Positions 1-7,936 of a DNA stretch of 46,143 nt are shown here, piece by piece. Both the position numbers and the translations under genes were made by a program. Position 1 is the stretch's first letter, and each line of letters starts with the position of its first letter. The DNA is from an uncultured Planctomycetota bacterium (lineage in GTDB: Bacteria; Planctomycetota; Phycisphaerae; Phycisphaerales; UBA5793): contig CAADHA010000093.1 in NCBI GenBank assembly GCA_900696685.1, positions 1-46,143 on the forward strand. Reading direction: 5' to 3'. The notes under the pieces were generated by a model that was given only the letters and a program-made list of their open reading frames with translations, had not been told where the DNA came from and searched no databases.

Positions 1-204
1 CGCGCCATCTACGACAACTACGGCTACGACACGCAGATCCTCGCCGCATCAATCCGCCACAGCAAGCACCTCGTTGACGTGGCGCTGGCCGGCGCGGACG
101 TGGCGACCGTCCCCTTCAGCGTGATCAAACAGATGATGAGCCACCCGCTTACGGACGTGGGTCTCGAAAAGTTCCTGAGCGACTGGAAGAAGTCGAACGG
201 ATAA
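1..204 (+). CDS. tal: Transaldolase (small FSA/TalB-like family), C-terminal end only
   Basis: This is the last 67 codons of a gene that starts before the window; the reading frame is open from base 1 to a TAA stop. The segment around [15 protein letters not shown] followed by a [16 protein letters not shown] ending matches the C-terminus of the short transaldolase / fructose-6-phosphate aldolase family. These cytosolic enzymes transfer a dihydroxyacetone unit in the pentose phosphate pathway. The Schiff-base lysine lies upstream and cannot be checked, so transaldolase and fructose-6-phosphate aldolase cannot be told apart here. A hairpin repeat begins about 9 bases after the stop. Confidence 0.85.
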   Translation, partial: RAIYDNYGYDTQILAASIRHSKHLVDVALAGADVATVPFSVIKQMMSHPLTDVGLEKFLSDWKKSNG

Positions 205-212
205 GGCAGCCG

Positions 213-254
213 ACGCCCACGATGAGCGAGTCTTCGAGCGAATCGTGGGATGCG
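213..254 (+). repeat. Dispersed hairpin repeat, copy 1
   Basis: A perfect 8-bp inverted repeat, CCCACGAT at 216-223 and ATCGTGGG at 242-249, encloses an 18-base loop. It is preceded by ACG and followed by ATGCG, flanks shared with the copies near 7.9 kb and 45.9 kb. This copy has a longer loop than the others (18 against 12 bases). It sits between the transaldolase stop and the next gene. An in-frame ATG at 222 lies inside the stem, which argues against that ATG as a start codon. Confidence 0.75.
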
Positions 255-290
255 ATCCGAACGCGACCGGCCCCGAGAAGGGAGACCACC

Positions 291-1535
291 ATGTTGAGTC
301 AATTTCGATCGTTGACCGCCGCGGGGCTTCTTACGGCGGCCGCTCTTCTGACAAGCCCGGCGGCGCTGGGCCAGGATCAAGCACCGGCCGCCGCTGAGGC
401 CGCGCTCATCGAAGCAATGGAAGCGGCGCGTCAGAAACTCATTGACGCTACGCCCTACGGCGGAAACGCTCCCGCGGAGTTGCTCGCCGCCTTCGCTGAT
501 GCATGCGAGGCGTACCTTTCGCAGTTTCCGAGGGGCGACCGTGCGGCACAGGCTCGCTCAACTGTCCTGTCATGCCTGGCGCGGCTCGAGAGTCCTCAGC
601 GCATCATCGAAACAGTGGACCGCTGGTTCGCCGGCGATGCGATCACCCCTGCCGAGTTTGACCGGGCGCTGAAGATGCGCTTCGCGGCGGTGGAGCGATT
701 GCGCGGCCCCGAGTCGGCCCTGAGCGAAGTCGACGCCGCGATCCGCGCCGCACAGGAGAAGCACGTGCGGCTGCTGCTCGCCAAGTCGGCAGTTACGGGC
801 CTCAGCGCCGATCAGCGCCTGGCCGTCATCGACGAGGCGATCCGCGCGTCGAGCCAGGTTGCCGGCCTGCGCGCCGAGTCGCTCGCCAGCAAGGCCCTGA
901 TCCTCATTGAGCAGGGCGGCGAGGCGCGAACGGCCGAGGCGCGCCGACTCCTTGAAGAAGCGCAGGGCCTTGATGCACGGGCCTTCGCCGTCACCCGCGC
1001 CCAGATGCAGCTGCGCAACCGCGCCGAGGCATTGGCGGGCGCCGGCGACATCGCGCCCGGAAAGGTCGCACCCGTCTTCGCGCTCAACAACATCCGCACA
1101 AACGAGGTTGTGAAACTCGACGGCCTGCGCGGCAAGGTGGTGCTGCTGGACTTCTGGGCGACGTGGTGCGGCCCGTGCCTGAGCCTCATGGACTCATTCC
1201 TTGCCGACCTGCACCGCGACTACGCTGACAAGGGTCTTGTCATCATGGGCGTGGGAACCAACTGGCGCGGCGAGACGGCCGCGAAGCAACTTGAGTGGAC
1301 TCAGGCCAGGGACCAGCCGATCATCCGCGGCTCGCAGCGCACGCGCGGCGAGTGCGGCTGGATCAAGGTTCACGATCCGGCCAACGAAGTCGCTCAAACC
1401 TATGGCGTGCAGGGTATCCCCTTCTGCGTCCTCATCGACAAGGAAGGCAAGATCGTCTATGCCGGCAGCGGCCACGCGCTCAAGGCCGACATTCTCAAAT
1501 ACGTGCAGGAGCAGTGCGGCCAGGCACGGAACTGA
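291..1535 (+). CDS. Exported TlpA/ResA-like thioredoxin-fold protein
   Basis: The product is about 414 residues. A signal peptide (residues 1-27, ending AALGQ) is followed by a mostly helical region of about 230 residues with no family I recognise. The C-terminal third is a thioredoxin-like domain with FWATWCGPC near residue 294 and a cis-proline region (QGIPFCVLIDKEGKIVY). TlpA/ResA proteins reduce or exchange disulfides outside the cytoplasm, often during cytochrome c maturation; the actual partner here is unknown. The ATG at 291 is chosen because AGAAGGGAG lies just upstream and the signal peptide begins there. An earlier in-frame ATG at 222 lies inside a repeat hairpin. Confidence 0.85.
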   Translation: MLSQFRSLTAAGLLTAAALLTSPAALGQDQAPAAAEAALIEAMEAARQKLIDATPYGGNAPAELLAAFADACEAYLSQFPRGDRAAQARSTVLSCLARLESPQRIIETVDRWFAGDAITPAEFDRALKMRFAAVERLRGPESALSEVDAAIRAAQEKHVRLLLAKSAVTGLSADQRLAVIDEAIRASSQVAGLRAESLASKALILIEQGGEARTAEARRLLEEAQGLDARAFAVTRAQMQLRNRAEALAGAGDIAPGKVAPVFALNNIRTNEVVKLDGLRGKVVLLDFWATWCGPCLSLMDSFLADLHRDYADKGLVIMGVGTNWRGETAAKQLEWTQARDQPIIRGSQRTRGECGWIKVHDPANEVAQTYGVQGIPFCVLIDKEGKIVYAGSGHALKADILKYVQEQCGQARN

Positions 1536-1570
1536 GTCGCGCCTGATCGAAGGCTCTCGAGAGTCGCGGC

Positions 1571-1585
1571 GGAGCGTCATGCTCC
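1571..1585 (+). terminator. Short hairpin after the thioredoxin-like gene
   Basis: GGAGC-GTCAT-GCTCC forms a 5-bp stem with a 5-base loop, 36 bases after the stop codon at 1535. No T-run follows, so a role as an intrinsic terminator is only a possibility. Confidence 0.25.
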
Positions 1586-2284
1586 TTGATGCGCGCGATG
1601 TTGCTCGTGTTGCACGTCGTGAAGTTGATGAGTTGCATGAAACCGCCGGCTTCTTCGTGTAGCGCGGACGTGCTGAGCATCCGGCTGCCCTCGCCGTATC
1701 CATTTCCAGTCAGGCGATCGGAAGTTGACTGCGGCCGTTCTTCGACCCGGCACCCGAAAATTGCGCCGAAGGGCGTGCGCACAGGCTGAACTGCGGTCAG
1801 GCAGGCCGTGGCCCCGGCTCTGCGCGCCAGAAACATCCAAGAGAAGATGTAATGTAACTCCTGAATCCCCATTGAGTTAGGTAATTCGCCCTGGAAATCT
1901 CAACGAAACCGTCGTTCGGTCTGTTGACACGCCTGCCTGCGACCAGTCACAATGAACGCGAGTCCTGGTGACGGCAAGTCTCATGTGACCGGCATTCACG
2001 CCGGCGAGTGAGAGTTGTTTGATGCGAATGTCCTCGTCGAAGGCGTCTCTACACGCGGCACGACCAAATCGCTTCCGATTGCGTGCCTTGAGCGGCCCGC
2101 TCCGTGGCGCTGCCGGCAGGCGGTTGCCGCTTCGACTCCAAGCACGTTGCCGCGCTGCCTGCGCCCAGCAGGCGTCCGATCGCCTCGAGGCTTGCACTCT
2201 GCGGTCGTGTGCAACTTTGCACCTTGGCTGTCCACCAACAGGCAGTCGGTCTGCCTGATCGTCACTTTCTCGAAGGGGGTCATC
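1586..2284. other. Long intergenic leader region without a supported gene
   Basis: This stretch of about 700 bases has open frames on both strands, but none has a ribosome binding site or recognisable protein family. It contains an inverted repeat AACGA-N5-TCGTT at 1902-1916, a promoter-like TTGACA/CACAAT pair starting 8 bases later, and a CCGGC/GCCGG hairpin at about 1989-2004. These suggest a regulated promoter and a 5' leader of roughly 320 bases for the gene starting at 2285. Confidence 0.4.
1924..1953 (+). promoter_or_regulatory. Sigma70-like promoter candidate with adjacent inverted repeat
   Basis: A perfect -35 hexamer TTGACA (1924-1929) is separated by 18 bases from CACAAT (1948-1953), which matches the -10 consensus at four of six positions. 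An inverted repeat AACGA-N5-TCGTT (1902-1916) sits just upstream and could be an operator. The pair faces the secreted-protein gene at 2285, about 330 bases downstream, so transcription from here would give a long leader. A perfect TTGACA is notable in DNA this GC-rich, but a chance match cannot be excluded. Confidence 0.4.
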
Positions 2285-3556
2285 ATGGTCAGTCCGAAGT
2301 CAGTTCGCATGTTGGTCGCGCTCATTGCCGCGTCGATGATTCCCGCTCCGTTGCTCTGCGCCCAGCCCGTGTGGCAGGAGCAAGGCGACGCCGCGGAGGT
2401 CATCCCGGGTCAGGAAACCCACGGCGACGGGCCTCTGCACATGATCCAGGGGCAGATCGAGTCTCCCAACGACGGAGACCTCTTCCGAATCTGGATCATT
2501 GATCCAGCCGTGTTCCGCGCCAGCACGGTGGGCTTCGCTTCACTCGACACGCAACTGTTCCTGTTTGACGCGCACGGCAACGGCGTCACGCACAACGACG
2601 ATGAGGAGGCGGGTCAATCCACCCAGTCCACGATCACGGGGCAGTTCGTGCCCAGGGCCGGAATCTACTACGTCGGCGTCACCGGCTACAACAAGGATCC
2701 ACTGAACCCGCAGGCCGCGCTGATCTGGAACAACACGCCCTTCAGGTCTGAGCGGCGTCCCGACGGCCCCGGCGCTCCGGGTCCGCTGTCCCACTGGATG
2801 GGCACCGGTGCGACCGGAACCTACGGCATCGAGTTGCGCGGCGTTGCGAGCAGCAATGGCTTGTGGGGTCAGCCGCAACTCGACGTGCTGATGGACACAT
2901 GTCCGGGGATTGCCGCCGTCCGTTGGAGCAACGCGCCGCCGAACCGGCAAATGGGACTGGTATTTGGAAACCGCATCGGCACCACCCCCATCTCCACAGG
3001 CCCTTGCGGCGGAACTACGCTTGGAATTGCGGGAAGCGTGCAACTCGTTCGCACCTTCAGCAGCGGTCCCAGCGGCCTGGGCGAGATCAGCGGCCCGGTC
3101 TCCGCGGGCGCGTGCGGCCGCTATCTGCAACTGGTCATCGTGGACGGTGATCCGCAGCGGGTCATCCCGTGCAGCACCAGCAATCCCATCATCATCCAGG
3201 ATCGGGGGCGTTGGCTTGAAGTCTGCCAGTACCAGGTCGTCTGCCTGACCGACGACTTTATCTTCCGCGGCACCGACTGCTCCGAAGCACGCCGCAACGA
3301 ACTGTGCGCAAGCGCGATGGCGCTCGTGGGCGAGTTCGTCCGCATCGCCTTCGGCTGCATCCGTGTGGAGGACTGCCCGGAAGGCAATGTGCGCGGCGAA
3401 AAGGAGTTCTCCATTCGCAATGAACGGGGCGAGCGCATCTGCTGCCTGGCAGCCCGGTACCGGTTGCGACGCCTCATCTGCGGCGCCACCGAGGGACATC
3501 CGCACATGCCGTATCAGCAGGTCGCGCCGTCCGGCTGCACCGGCGTCTGTCCTTGA
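2285..3556 (+). CDS. Secreted protein with PPC-like N-terminal domain and Cys-rich C-terminus
   Basis: The product is about 423 residues. A signal peptide (about residues 1-24, ending PAPLLCAQ) precedes a region resembling bacterial pre-peptidase C-terminal (PPC) beta-domains: a DGDLFRIWI strand, LDTQLFLFD, a DDEEAG turn, and GIYYVGVTGY. The middle part looks like a beta-rich domain with Gly/Thr-rich strands. The last 130 residues hold about a dozen cysteines, probably in disulfides. I do not recognise the whole protein and no enzyme motif is visible. The ATG at 2285 is chosen because GAAGGGGG lies 5-12 bases upstream and the signal peptide starts there; the frame is open further upstream (a TTG at 2015) but has no secretion signal. 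It ends 24 bases from the SecA-like gene, which converges on it. Confidence 0.75.
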   Translation: MVSPKSVRMLVALIAASMIPAPLLCAQPVWQEQGDAAEVIPGQETHGDGPLHMIQGQIESPNDGDLFRIWIIDPAVFRASTVGFASLDTQLFLFDAHGNGVTHNDDEEAGQSTQSTITGQFVPRAGIYYVGVTGYNKDPLNPQAALIWNNTPFRSERRPDGPGAPGPLSHWMGTGATGTYGIELRGVASSNGLWGQPQLDVLMDTCPGIAAVRWSNAPPNRQMGLVFGNRIGTTPISTGPCGGTTLGIAGSVQLVRTFSSGPSGLGEISGPVSAGACGRYLQLVIVDGDPQRVIPCSTSNPIIIQDRGRWLEVCQYQVVCLTDDFIFRGTDCSEARRNELCASAMALVGEFVRIAFGCIRVEDCPEGNVRGEKEFSIRNERGERICCLAARYRLRRLICGATEGHPHMPYQQVAPSGCTGVCP

Positions 3557-3558
3557 CC

Positions 3559-3581
3559 GGGCCTCGAGATAGAACAGGCCC
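3559..3581. terminator. Hairpin between two convergent genes
   Basis: GGGCCT (3559-3564) and AGGCCC (3576-3581) form a 6-bp stem with an 11-base loop, exactly between the ends of the secreted protein (+) and SecA-like (-) genes. It could serve both directions, but there is no T-run. Confidence 0.3.
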
Positions 3582-5641
3582 TACCGATTCTCAAAGTACA
3601 GCGCCCGATCGAACCACAGGTCGGCCTTGGAGATCATCTGGCGAGTGAGGGCCTGGCGGCGCGAGGCGGCGCGCTGGGCGTGCCACCACAGAAAGGCGTC
3701 CAGGCGCAGGCGCCGCGCCGCGAACGAGCGGCGCAGGAGGCGCGCCAGCGGCCGGATGCCGCACTGGCGGATCAGCGCATCATCGAGCGAGCGGAAGGTC
3801 TCGGCCTGCCCCGGGTCGCCCTGGCGTCCTGCACGGCCGAAGAGTTGCCGGTCGATGCGGCGTGAGTCGTGCCGCTCGGTGGCGATGACGACGAGGCCGC
3901 CGAGATCCGCCACGCCGGGGCCGAGGATGATGTCCGTGCCGCGTCCGGCCATGTTGGTCGCGACGGTGACGGCGCCGGGTTTGCCTGCGGCCGCCACGAT
4001 CACGGCCTCTTCCTCGTGCCGCACCGCGTTGAGAACACGATGCGCGATCGCGCGCTCATCGAGAAGGCGCGACATCGCCTCGCTCGCCTCGACGCTGCGC
4101 GTGCCGATGAGCACGGGCCGGCCGGTCCGGTTCAGTTGAGCCACGCGGTCGGCGACCGCCCTGAACTTCGACTCCCGGTCGAGGAACATGCGGTCGGGAA
4201 GATGGCGGCGGATCATCGGCTTGTGGGTGGGAATCCGCACGACGGGCAGGCGGTAGATGCTCCACATCTCCTTGCGGACCTCCCAGGCCGTGCCCGTCAT
4301 GCCGCTGCGGCGCCGATAGAGTTGGAAGAAGCGCTGGTAACTGATGCGGGCCATGGTCTCGCGCGCGGCGGTGACCTTCAGCCCTTCCTTGGCCTGGACG
4401 GCCTGGTGCAGTCCGAGTTGCCACTGCCGCCCTTCAAGGACGCGGCCCGTCTGCGGATCGACGATGTGCACGTCGCCGTCGCGGACGATGTAGTGATCTT
4501 CGAGGTGGTAGAGTTCGCGGGCGACGAGGGCCTGGGTGACGAGTTCGGCCCGGCGGCGCGGGCCCGACCAGAAGGGCGGGAGGGCGTCGGCGATCTCCGC
4601 GAGTCGCTCGCGCCCGGCGTCGGTGAGGTCCACGCGGTGCTGCTGGAGGTCGACGGCGTAGTGCTCGCCGCGTCGGAGTTTGAGGGCGAGTTCGGCAGCG
4701 GTGTAGTAATACTGTGCCGACTTGTCCTCGCCACCCTCGGCGCCGATGATCGCGGGCGTGGTCGCCTGGTCGATGAGCACGCTGTCGGCCTCGTCGATGA
4801 TGGCGGAGTAGAGGCCGCGCTGCACGATGCGGTTGGTCCACAACTCGCGCGGCCCGCTCATCGCCGTGTCCGTCACCTCGTCGAGCAGGAGCGACGAGAC
4901 GCGCGGCTGGAGAGGCGCGTGCAGTTTGTCGCGCAGGTAGTCGAAGATGAGCTGCTGGTCGGTGATATAGGTGATGTCGCGCGCATAGGCCTCGAGGCGC
5001 TCGCCCGGCCGGCTCTGGTCCTGCACGACGCCGACGCTCAGGCCGAGGCGCTTGTACACCGGTCCATTGAGTTCGGCGTCGCGGCGGGCGAGGTAGTCGT
5101 TGACGGTAACAACGTGCGCGCCGTAGCCCATCCATCCCTGGACGGCTGCGGTGAGGCAGGCCGTAACAGTCTTGCCTTCGCCGGTCGCCATTTCCGCAAG
5201 ACAGCCGTCCTCCATCACCCACGCGCCCATGACCTGCTCGACGAAGAGGCGCAGGCCGATGGTGCGGCGGACGGCCTCGCGCACGACAGCGAAGGCGTGT
5301 GTGCGGGCTTCGTGGTCGCGCCGGCCGCGGCGTGCAGCCTCACGGGCGGTCTCGATCTCTTCGTCCAGCGCCGCCTCGGAGAGTCGCATGAACGAGTCGC
5401 TCAGGTGCACGACTCGATCGGCCGCGGCGCGGAGTCGGCGGCGCGACCACATGGCCCGGCGTGCAGCGCCGATGAGCGTCTCGTTGTAGCGGTCGAGTTC
5501 CTTGACCTCGTGCGGGCGAGGAGGGCGGTAGGAGAAGGGCCGCCAGAGGCGCTGCGTGCTCGCGGCGGTCGTCGGCGCGGGTGCCGCGACGCCGACCGGC
5601 CCGTCGCCGCCGTCATTCTGTGTTCGCGCGCGCAGGGCCAT
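3581..5641 (-). CDS. SecA-like ATPase lacking the C-terminal helical domains
   Basis: The product is about 686 residues; full SecA is usually 800-950. Visible SecA features are Walker A MATGEGKT (151-158), a THVVTVNDYLARRDAE-type region (here AHVVTVNDYLARRDAE, about 175-190), the Walker B/DEAD motif IIDEADSVLID (281-291), a preprotein cross-linking segment, GMTGTAWE, and the second RecA fold with TNMAGRGTDI and GRAGRQGDPG. After SLDDALIRQCG only about 75 residues remain, so most of the helical wing/scaffold and the Cys-rich zinc tail of SecA are missing. SecA motors push unfolded proteins through SecYEG using ATP. The start codon overlaps the stop of the upstream PqqD-M50-HlyD gene (TGATG), implying translational coupling. 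I infer a specialised, SecA2-like motor for this locus rather than the housekeeping SecA. Confidence 0.85.
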   Translation of the reverse strand: MALRARTQNDGGDGPVGVAAPAPTTAASTQRLWRPFSYRPPRPHEVKELDRYNETLIGAARRAMWSRRRLRAAADRVVHLSDSFMRLSEAALDEEIETAREAARRGRRDHEARTHAFAVVREAVRRTIGLRLFVEQVMGAWVMEDGCLAEMATGEGKTVTACLTAAVQGWMGYGAHVVTVNDYLARRDAELNGPVYKRLGLSVGVVQDQSRPGERLEAYARDITYITDQQLIFDYLRDKLHAPLQPRVSSLLLDEVTDTAMSGPRELWTNRIVQRGLYSAIIDEADSVLIDQATTPAIIGAEGGEDKSAQYYYTAAELALKLRRGEHYAVDLQQHRVDLTDAGRERLAEIADALPPFWSGPRRRAELVTQALVARELYHLEDHYIVRDGDVHIVDPQTGRVLEGRQWQLGLHQAVQAKEGLKVTAARETMARISYQRFFQLYRRRSGMTGTAWEVRKEMWSIYRLPVVRIPTHKPMIRRHLPDRMFLDRESKFRAVADRVAQLNRTGRPVLIGTRSVEASEAMSRLLDERAIAHRVLNAVRHEEEAVIVAAAGKPGAVTVATNMAGRGTDIILGPGVADLGGLVVIATERHDSRRIDRQLFGRAGRQGDPGQAETFRSLDDALIRQCGIRPLARLLRRSFAARRLRLDAFLWWHAQRAASRRQALTRQMISKADLWFDRALYFENR

Positions 5642-7866
5642 CAGATGTCGAACCTCTCGCTCAGCGCCTGGCGCACGCGGCGGAGCCACTGCCTTGCCAG
5701 CGGCTCGGGCGGCCGCGTAAGGCGGATGCGCACGCGCGTGCCGGGCAGCGTCGGCAGCGCGGAGTCGTTCGCCGATCCGTTCATGCCGCGTTCGGCAAGG
5801 GGGACTCGCGGCCGCAGCGTGACCAGCCACTGCGGGCTGAGGGTGCGCTGCCCGCGCCCGTCGGAAGGATCGACCGCGATGCCGCCGCCGCGCACATTCA
5901 GTCCCAGTGACTGGTGGGCAAGCGTGCGGGTGCCGGCCATTCCGGACCGCTGGAGATCGATGTCAAAGTCGATGACCTCGTCGAGGTGATCGTAGAGGCG
6001 GCCCTGCGCGCGGACGCGGGATGCGTCCTGCGCATCGAGGCCGTTGGGAAAGAGCCAGGCGAAGTCGCGGTCGTCCACATAGGCGCGGATGACCATGTCG
6101 TTGAGCGTGGCGAGCAGGAGCAGCGCCTCGCCGCGCTGCACGAATGAGCCGAGGCGCGCATGGAGGTCGGGCGCGACGACAAAGCCGGCGAAGGGCGCCT
6201 CGACGGACAACTCGTCCACGATTGCCTGCATGGTCCTGAGGCGTTCGATCGCGTCGGCAAGGAGCGTATCGGACATCATCCCTTCGGCGGTGCTCTCCAC
6301 CATCGCCGCGTCGCGCCGGGCCCGCTCGAGTTGCACGCCCGCGAGCGCCCGCTCGTACTGGTGCGCGATGTCGGGGCTGGCGATGGCAAGAAGGGGCTGG
6401 CTGCTGCTGACCTGCTCCCCGTTCGCGACGTAGACGCCGTCGAGGAAGCCGTCGTGTGCGGCCCGGAAGGTGATCCGCTCGAGGGGCTCGACCACTCCCG
6501 GCGCATGCACGCGGGCGGGCATGGGCACAAATCCGATGAATCCGAGGGCTGCGATGATCAGGCCGAAGCAGACGGTGACCGCGCGGACGCGCACCAGCTG
6601 CAGCGTCGGTTCAGACAGGACGTAACTCAGCCCCTTGACGATCGGGACGATCAGCCACATCACGGCGCCGAACAGCCCGAGCAGAAGGCCGAAGATGAAG
6701 TACTGCTGCGCCACGAACAGGACGATGGTGAGCATGACCAGCAGACGGTAGGGAAAGGCGAGGACGGCGTGGGCGACCATGACGGCGCCTTCGCCCCGGT
6801 CGTGCAGGGGGGGGCAAGGCTCGCCCTTGAGGCCGAAGAGAAACCGCCTCGTCAGCCACTTCATCAGTTCGTGCGAGCGCGTCGAGAGATTGGGAATCTC
6901 CGTGAGGTCGGCGAGGACGTAGTAGCCGTCGTAGCGCAGGAGGGGGTTGATGTTGAAGAGAATCGTGGCGACCGAGGCCGCAAACATCACGTTGTACGCC
7001 AGCGTGTGAACGAGGCCTGCGTCGGTGCGGGCCCAGACGATCGCGGCGACGCAGGCGACGGCGAGTTCGCACAGGACGCCCGCGCTGCTCACGAGAATGC
7101 GGTGCCACTTGTTGGGAAACGCCCAACTGGCCGTCGCATCGCAGTAGGGGATCGGCAGGACGATCATGAACATGATGCCGATCTCCGTGACCCGCCCGCC
7201 GAAGGCCTTGCAGGCGAATCCGTGTGCGAGTTCGTGCAGGGCCTTGAGCCCGAGGAACGCGAGCGTCAGCAACGGCAGGTTCTCGACGGCGATGATGCTG
7301 TTGACCGATCCGGCCATCTCCTCCCACCGGGGGATCACTGCGCGCAGCGCCAGAATGATGAGCGCCGCCAGCGCGAACAGGCCCCACCGGCTGAACACGG
7401 CCCGGCCCAGGTTCGCGTACTTCGCGAGAAATCGCTCGGGGTTGAAGATCGGGATCGTCCAGAAGACATAGTTGCCGCTGAACTCGCGGAACCGCTGCTC
7501 ACGGATCTGTTCGATGCGCTCGCGGAGACGCTGGATGTCGATGGGCAGGTCGTTGCGGAGCAGGCCGTAGAGTTGCAGTTGGGCGAGGAGGTCGAGGCAG
7601 TCGCGCTGGGTTGGGGCTTCGTCGCCGAGTTGGGCGTTGCAGATGTCCCACGCCTCCTGCACGGTACGCTGGCCGTCGAGCAGGCCGAGGAATCGGTAAG
7701 CGGCTGCGTTGAAGCGGTAGAACTTGCTGCTGGTCGGGTCGCCGAGAATGAACCACACGTTCCGCCGATAGATGTGCCGCCTGACCACCAGGTGCGTGCT
7801 GAGGCGCGGCTTGAAATCCGCGACGCGGTACCAGAGTTCACTGAATGTCCGGCTGATCTCGGGCAT
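5641..7866 (-). CDS. PqqD-like / M50 site-2-type protease / HlyD adaptor fusion
   Basis: The 741-residue membrane protein joins three modules. Residues about 20-110 resemble PqqD-like peptide-binding domains (FYRFNAAAYRFLGLLDG, then a helical segment ending LQLYGLL). Residues about 160-445 form a polytopic M50 metalloprotease: zinc motif HELAH at 211-215 and the third ligand region NINPLLRYDG at 305-314. From about residue 452 comes an HlyD/biotinyl-lipoyl segment (APGVVEPLERITFRAAHDG) with an intervening helical hairpin and a second half (VEAPFAGFVVAPDL). M50 proteases cut within membranes; HlyD proteins bridge inner membrane transporters to the outer envelope; PqqD-like domains bind leader peptides of modified peptides. 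Both zinc motifs are intact, so it is probably an active protease. It overlaps the SecA-like start by one base. Its own start (ATG 7866) has no clear ribosome binding site. Confidence 0.85.
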   Translation of the reverse strand: MPEISRTFSELWYRVADFKPRLSTHLVVRRHIYRRNVWFILGDPTSSKFYRFNAAAYRFLGLLDGQRTVQEAWDICNAQLGDEAPTQRDCLDLLAQLQLYGLLRNDLPIDIQRLRERIEQIREQRFREFSGNYVFWTIPIFNPERFLAKYANLGRAVFSRWGLFALAALIILALRAVIPRWEEMAGSVNSIIAVENLPLLTLAFLGLKALHELAHGFACKAFGGRVTEIGIMFMIVLPIPYCDATASWAFPNKWHRILVSSAGVLCELAVACVAAIVWARTDAGLVHTLAYNVMFAASVATILFNINPLLRYDGYYVLADLTEIPNLSTRSHELMKWLTRRFLFGLKGEPCPPLHDRGEGAVMVAHAVLAFPYRLLVMLTIVLFVAQQYFIFGLLLGLFGAVMWLIVPIVKGLSYVLSEPTLQLVRVRAVTVCFGLIIAALGFIGFVPMPARVHAPGVVEPLERITFRAAHDGFLDGVYVANGEQVSSSQPLLAIASPDIAHQYERALAGVQLERARRDAAMVESTAEGMMSDTLLADAIERLRTMQAIVDELSVEAPFAGFVVAPDLHARLGSFVQRGEALLLLATLNDMVIRAYVDDRDFAWLFPNGLDAQDASRVRAQGRLYDHLDEVIDFDIDLQRSGMAGTRTLAHQSLGLNVRGGGIAVDPSDGRGQRTLSPQWLVTLRPRVPLAERGMNGSANDSALPTLPGTRVRIRLTRPPEPLARQWLRRVRQALSERFDI

Positions 7867-7887
7867 GTGCGTTCAGTCGTTACCGAT

Positions 7888-7928
7888 CATCCCACGATTC
7901 GCAAAGCCTCATCGTGGGCGTGAGGCGC
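7888..7928 (-). repeat. Dispersed hairpin repeat, copy 2 (inverted)
   Basis: CCCACGAT (7891-7898) pairs with ATCGTGGG (7911-7918) around a 12-base loop. On the minus strand it reads GCGCCTCACGCCCACGATG and then a GAGGC...GCGA loop, the same unit as the tandem copies near 45.9 kb. It lies in the 70-base gap between the GAF-HlyD gene and the PqqD-M50-HlyD gene, inside the presumed operon. Confidence 0.8.
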
Positions 7929-7936
7929 CCGCCCTG

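Noticed and set aside
222..290. Upstream in-frame ATG for the thioredoxin-like gene
   Set aside because: It lies in the stem of a repeat hairpin and would put 23 charged residues before a clear signal peptide; ATG 291 has a good ribosome binding site.
1495..1638. Small minus-strand reading frame (about 47 codons) overlapping the end of the thioredoxin-like gene
   Set aside because: No ribosome binding site, antisense overlap with a well-supported gene, and no recognisable family.
2015..2284. Upstream in-frame extension of the Cys-rich secreted protein
   Set aside because: It would bury the signal peptide 90 residues in; the ATG at 2285 has GAAGGGGG just upstream.
3869..5989. Long plus-strand open frame opposite the SecA-like gene
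   Set aside because: It is a mirror of the minus-strand coding sequence caused by high GC third positions; composition is Asp/Val/Ala-rich and no motif is visible.
6160..7923. Long plus-strand open frame opposite the M50 fusion
   Set aside because: Antisense shadow of a gene with complete protease motifs; it has no signature of its own.
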